A DNA stretch of 64,000 nucleotides, from the NCBI GenBank assembly GCA_020746105.1, contig CM036639.1:3239501-3303500 (forward strand). The letters run 5' to 3'. The notes beneath the pieces are model-generated. The model made no database searches and had not been told where the DNA came from. It worked only from the letters and a program-made list of their open reading frames with translations. Shown here piece by piece: positions 59,128 to 64,000 of the stretch. The position numbers were made by a program, and so were the translations under genes. The stretch's first letter is position 1; every line of letters starts with the position of its first letter. The stretch comes from Trogon surrucura. Lineage: Eukaryota > Chordata > Aves > Trogoniformes > Trogonidae.

Positions 59128-59280
59128 CGTCCCCCAGCCCCGCCGTCCCCCAGCCCCGCCGTCCCCCAGCCCCGCCGTCCCCCAGCCCCGCCGTCCCCCA
59201 GCCCCGCCGTCCCCCAGCCCCGCCGTCCCCCAGCCCCGCCGTCCCCCAGCCCCGCCGTCCCCCAGCCCCGCCGTCCCCCC
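59128..59280. repeat. 16-bp C/G-rich minisatellite upstream of MAP3K3
   Basis: About 9.5 head-to-tail copies of CCGTCCCCCAGCCCCG with almost no variation. The minus strand has runs of four to five G in each unit, so it can form G-quadruplexes. Because 16 is not a multiple of three, the array is open in several frames without being a gene. Confidence 0.95.
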
Positions 59281-59852
59281 TCCTTGTCCTTCTGTCCCCA
59301 CTCCCAAGCACCTGCTTCACACCGATTCCACAGCCAGGCCTCCCCTTTGCCACTAGTTCGGGTGGACATCAAAGCATCCCAGAGGAGGGACCGTGTCCCC
59401 GCACACTGACCCTTCTGGTTTGCTCTGCTCGTAAGCAGAACTTGGTAACGAGTCTAATTCTTGCTTTAAAAGCACCTTTTTAAAGCGGGGAGAAAACCCA
59501 CCCAACCAAAGACCATTCAAGAGTATTAAAAAGGCCAAAGGATACTGAAAAAATCTTTTGGTTTCACAAGAAAAGTGTGAGAGAATAGGCCAGAACATCA
59601 CTCAGGCCTCCTGTGACAGGAGATGTTACCTTCTAGGAGCTGCTGTAATGAAAAGTTCTCTTGCCACCACCTTGGCTATGTCCCCAAGGCATCACAGGTC
59701 CCCCAGAGGTCCCCAGGGATTTCAGGAAGTGACAAATGTCAAAGCATCTGAATAAACAGTTCCTCTGCTTTTTAAGCCTTCAAAGCCACTACTTCATCTT
59801 CTCCACAGTCACGATATTTCTAAATGCTGTAATCACATATTATATTTGTATG

Positions 59853-59882
59853 TGTGTGTGTATATATATATATACACACACA
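59853..59882. repeat. Perfect 30-bp (TG)n(TA)n(CA)n palindrome
   Basis: A TG dinucleotide run, a 14-bp TA core and a CA run are exactly self-complementary over 30 bp. Able to extrude a cruciform or form Z-DNA; likely a compound microsatellite. Confidence 0.9.
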
Positions 59883-60227
59883 GAGTATATATCTGAAGTT
59901 AATGTCAAAGTTCAGTTCTGGATCCAACTCGCAGCCAAGAACTCAAACCTAGAGCTTTTGAAGTTCAGCATTTCCTCCCTTTTCATTTAGGAGTTTAGCT
60001 TAACGCGACAGTGGTTGTGCTAGAACTGCTGCCCTGCCACATTCACCCACTTGACAGAAGACACTTGATGACAATTTCCTCCAGCTTCAGCCTTTCGGTG
60101 TGGCGAGCCAACTTCAACACACGGACCGTAAGCACAATGTGTTCTTGCTAAAAATCTCACCAGTGACACTAAATAAAAACAACTTTGAGGGGGAAAAGCC
60201 CCCAAACAAACATACCACACAACAGAT

Positions 60228-60312
60228 TTTCATCGATTTTAAGGCAGAGAAGGATCACTATGATCATCCAAGCCAGCCCAGGAATTCCACTCAATTCTTA
60301 ACCTGTGTTTAA
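60228..60312. repeat. Old CR1-like LINE fragment
   Basis: GAAGGATCACTATGATCATC followed by CAAGCCAGCC resembles the common sauropsid CR1 3' block ('AGGGACCATTATGATCATCTAGTC'). Diverged. Confidence 0.5.
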
Positions 60313-60899
60313 ATGGTATCGTACCTTTTAAATTGACATCCAGGCTTCAGCTGCTCTTCCCCAGCTTCTGCTTCCATCCCACCTGCAAAATTATATTTTC
60401 ATAGTGTCTTCCATGAAAGGCACAGCAGAAGGGGGTTGTTTTCTAACAAAAATAAGTACAGCCCTTCTTTCCCAGCTCAGCAATGGCCACCCTGCTGCTG
60501 GGAAACCCACCTCAAGCAGATGTTTCAGCATCTGCTTTTCAGTCTGTCTAGCAGCCAGTGCATTGTTTTTTAAGCAGTTTTGCTCACAAGCAACATAGCA
60601 GCAATGTCAAAGAGGTTATGTCAACGGGATAAGGCACCCAAAGAAGAAAACTAGATTGGAGAGGGAAATGTCTCAAAAGGGTGGGCAACTCCAGGAATCT
60701 AAATCCTGCACATCAGGAGGAATTTCGGACATAGCCAAAGCGTGACATCTGTGACAGCAGGAATTCTATTTTTCTTTCTTTTTTTAATTGTCAAGGTGGG
60801 ATAATAAAAGGATCTCACAATGTCACACGAGGTAGACACACGAATCTGTAAAGGAAGGCTTAGATCAACAGATCCAGCCTCTCTAGAGCAAGGAGCTGT

Positions 60900-60995
60900 G
60901 GACAGAGACAATAACCCAGCTTTGAAGGTGGCCGGCTTTGAGCAGCAGGTTGGGCTACACGACTTCCATAAATTCCACCCTGAAGTTCCCATCTT
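60900..60995 (+). repeat. Old CR1-like 3' fragment
   Basis: GCAGGTTGGGCTACACGACT then TCCATAAATTCCA resembles the CR1 segment 'GAGGTTGGACTAGATGACCTCCAGAGGTCC'. Plus-strand orientation. Confidence 0.5.
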
Positions 60996-61129
60996 AAAAA
61001 CCAGACCGCTGCCGTTAGCTTTTAGACTTTTTTTCAGTCTCTCCTGCTCTGATGCTTGAAAAGCATTTCTAGCTTTCCTATCTATTCTATCCCATTTTCA
61101 TGACCAGCTTGTGGGCATTTGTTTTCATG

Positions 61130-61900
61130 TCAAGATTATCCTTTTACTCAAATAATCCTCTCCTCTTCCCCTGTACTCTCTCTCTAAATACATCAAGAAG
61201 ATAATCATATCTCCTTTCAGGCTTCGTTGTAATAGACAAGTAAGCCACTCTCTCTTCATAATACAAGCTTTATATTTGTGGTATCTTCCAGGTAGTCCCT
61301 GTACCAATTTGAATTCCTCTCCCTTGTTGGACAGCGTTATTATTGCTCTTGGACCAATTTTGGGACATGCTTTTTCACAGCGTCTTGGTGGCTCATCACT
61401 CTTACTAAATCCCAGCTTCCTTTCCTCACTAGTTTCCAAGAAGTAAAAAAAACCCACCTCTTAATATTCTTCACAAATTTCTCCTCATCCCTAAATTCAC
61501 AGCCTTGCACTTTATGGTGCAGCATTTCATCTCATCTCTATTTCCCAGTCCTTCAAAGTCATCAATTCTGTAAGATATTCTAGTTCTCTCTTATTATTGA
61601 AGCCTCCCACTTGTGTTCATCACCAAATTTAATTATCACGCTTTCTTTTTGTGCCAAGGTCATTATAAAAAGCCTTTACTGAGATTACTCTGGGGACTAG
61701 AACTGGAGAAATTCAGTATTAATTCCCCACTGCACCAGCCCTGATGTCAAAACACTCCTTTGTCACCTTACCATTTGGTATTTTTGTCCATCTTCCAGTT
61801 CTTACATGTTTGCACATAAAATTCTCAGCTGAAGTCCTGCTAATGACACGTCCTTTGTGCAGAACTTGGATTTACTCAAGTCGAAAGTCACAGCTTGTGA
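61130..61900 (-). repeat. Degraded CR1 LINE, reverse-transcriptase end
   Basis: Plus-strand text such as ATCACCAAATTTAATTATCA and CAAGGTCATTATAAAAAGCC followed by ACTAGAACTGGA is the decayed complement of the CR1 RT block encoding GVPQGS-LGP-LFNIFINDL. Frames are broken throughout. Confidence 0.6.
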
Positions 61901-62414
61901 CAGCGAGGCAGGAGCTCCCGGCAGATGGTAGGAGACAGCCATGCTGGTAAAATTCGCTCCATTTCCAACTGCCCAGGACTCTGGAGTTCACTGAAGCCTT
62001 TCCCCTCCCCACACACACACTTTGTAAAAGTGAAAGCAATATGATTTGTCCTTAACAGTTCATCACCTTTACTACCTACTTAATGCTATACTAGTTTTGT
62101 GCATAAGAATTGGGTTGTTTTACCAATAACACTAGAGTATAAATTGATATTCTGTGGTTTTCCACCCAGATTGCTCACATCCTTTCAAAGCTGCAGCTTT
62201 CCAGAAGAGAAGCTTCTACAGCAACTAAAAAATGTGCTTAATTCTTCACCTTCAAGCTCTTCAGATTATTTTACATTAAATGGCCTCAAACAATCAGTAA
62301 AGATATTGACAGAGACTCCCCAGGAGCTACTGCATTTACAGTTAGCCCAGTTGTTTTAAAGGAACTTTACAGAGCCCTAATTGTTTAATGCCATCATGCA
62401 GCACAAAGTAAGAA

Positions 62415-62570
62415 AAGGAAATGTAATCCCTATTTTAGGGATTAAAGGGCATTGCACAGAGAGCCAGCAACTTGTTAAAAGTTACACAGGAAGTCTGGAG
62501 TAAACCTTTGGGATTATAACTCCTGGCATCTTTTCCCAGTCTCTCAACCACTATGCCATCATCTTATTTT
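62415..62570. repeat. Ancient MIR-like SINE relic
   Basis: AACTTGTTAAAAGTTACACA then GGAAGTCTGGAGTAAACCT and TCTCAACCACTATGCCATC follow the order of the MIR-type tail (AACTTGCCCAAGGTCACACAG ... GCTCTTAACCACTACGCCA). Heavily diverged. Confidence 0.6.
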
Positions 62571-64000
62571 CTATTTTGGTAGTATTTCCATTTTCTGAAG
62601 CGTACCTGCCAGACCCAAAGAGCCTCTTCTCCGTGCTATCAGATGTACTATTTCTTCTTTCCTTCCCGTTTCTCATCTTGTTTAGGTAGACACATCCTTC
62701 CTGGGGAGCTGAGCAGTCTCCAGGCTGAGCCTCGTCCCCTGCCAAAACTTCCTTATTCCGCATCTCAGACTCCACAGTCAGAGACTCTGAACACGAGCAG
62801 TGAGAAGAAATAAAAATTGAAGGGCAGAGGAGAAGAAACCCTGTAAATCTTCAAAGGATTCCTGAAAGTGTTCTGCACTCTCTTCTGCAGATCTGAGAGA
62901 AGAGCAATCTCGCCAATGCCAGGCGATTCCGATTCCGCTGTCGCTTTCTTGTGGTGTTCTCAGCTTTGCAAACAAAGTTAATGGAAAACTAACACCATTT
63001 TCCAGCTTCAGGACAGCGTGGCAGAATATATATATTGGCCAAACCTTACCTCAGCTCCAGCAGAACCCATCAACCATGTGGAACTCCTTCAAAGCACAGT
63101 CGGGCTGTGCCGGTCCTGCCGCGGCCAGCGCTCCAGTAGAGGGGGCTCTGAACCTGCCTGGTTCAAAAACGGGAGCCGTTCTGCTTGCAGACTGGGCAAA
63201 ACTAAACAGAAGGAAGGGGAGGAAGGATGTTAAAAATATTATATGCTTTTAGATCATGACTTGCTTCTCAGCTGGCAGTCCGGACTGTTGACAGAGCAGT
63301 GCTACTGAAAAAGCACAAGATCAAACGCTTGTTAGAGTGTCAGAGCTTCAAATCATCTCAGAAATCACTTTTTCTCTACACCTAGGGGTAAGCATAATCT
63401 GTTACCATGGAGGATTTTTTTAGTTTCCAGCTATTTTCAAACCACTTACTGATGAGAGATTAATCATGTGCTTTTCATTTAAGACTCGTATCAGCAAAGC
63501 AGCAACTTTCCCCCGGTCACGGAGCAAGCGAGGGCCCTGCCAGATGTCAGCTGTCCCTGAGTATCTACAAAAGGCAGGGAACCTCTCCTTGTTTTTCTCT
63601 GCCCATATTCCTCCACAGCACTTTACAGCACTTGTTTTGCCACGCTGACAGGCAATCCATTTTTCACATCTACCAAGTTTCTGACTCTTTGCACTAGCAG
63701 CTCCAAGTTGCAGAAGTTGCTTTCTTGCATCAGAGTGGAAGCTGGGAGAGTTTCTTCAGAGAATTCCAAAGCACAGATCCAAGGGGGAAAAAAAAAAAAT
63801 ATCTAGGAGGATGTAAATACATTTCTAGGGTAAAAGACAAACAATTCTGAGAAGGAAAGCATATTTTCCAAATACGGATTACCAGAACAAAGTCCATATA
63901 TAGCTTAAAACCACTGTAGCATCTTTATAGCAACTCTTTCCACTGTGGTCACAAAGCTTAATGAGCTTTTATTTCAAAACCAGTACACAAAGAATTAGAG

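Larger units (their letters stand above)
59285..64000. other. Intergenic region upstream of MAP3K3
   Basis: 4.7 kb with no recognisable exon on either strand; TACO1, the expected upstream neighbour from human synteny, is not found. It holds a TG/TA/CA palindrome, CR1 LINE relics and a MIR-like SINE relic. Confidence 0.55.

Noticed and set aside
59065..59372. Gly-rich repetitive frames (GWGTAGLGDGGAGGRR type)
   Set aside because: The 16-bp minisatellite is open in several frames simply because it lacks stop triplets; there is no coding evidence.
59285..64000. Search for TACO1 or another gene upstream of MAP3K3
   Set aside because: Human synteny predicts TACO1 nearby, but no frame shows its conserved blocks; it must lie beyond the right edge or elsewhere.

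Overview
This is vertebrate nuclear DNA, almost certainly from a bird. Coding information is broken into short exons with GT-AG introns. The interspersed repeats are CR1 LINE pieces with the avian-type CATAGAATC tail, introns are compact, and there are strong CpG islands. Most long open frames are accidental readings of GC-rich promoter DNA. Three protein-coding genes can be reconstructed exon by exon.

Left edge (1-1.7 kb): the 5' part of an RNF113-type gene (spliceosomal RING/C3H1 zinc-finger protein, RNF113A/Cwc24 family) on the minus strand. Three coding exons (94 residues) are present; the rest runs off the window. The start codon sits in a CpG island and inside a YY1-like motif. The gene has introns, whereas human RNF113A is intronless.

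Middle-left (3-15.8 kb, plus strand): LIMD2, a 128-residue single-LIM-domain protein in four coding exons (11578-15221). A non-coding first exon is inferred just downstream of a CCAAT/TATA promoter at about 3.1 kb. RNF113 and LIMD2 are head to head, with about 2 kb between start codon and promoter. A 4.6 kb intergenic stretch follows.

Right (20.4-59 kb, minus strand): MAP3K3 (MEKK3), complete. Sixteen constitutive coding exons add up to exactly 626 codons plus stop. A 17th, in-frame 90-nt cassette exon (52015-52104) corresponds to the alternative exon of the longer human isoform. Domain order is an N-terminal helix, a PB1 domain, a Ser-rich linker and a C-terminal kinase domain with all catalytic motifs intact. 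The promoter is a CpG island with five CCAAT boxes, a short upstream ORF and a 16-bp G-rich minisatellite. MAP3K3 and LIMD2 are tail to tail, as in the human MAP3K3-LIMD2 region.

Far right (59.3-64 kb): intergenic DNA with degraded CR1 LINE and MIR-like SINE relics; no gene recognised. I found no undescribed multi-gene system. The points most worth checking are the intron-bearing RNF113 locus, the upstream ORFs of MAP3K3 and LIMD2, the CCAAT/minisatellite promoter architecture, a composite E-box/CRE palindrome in a MAP3K3 intron, and a 9-bp TCGA tandem repeat.
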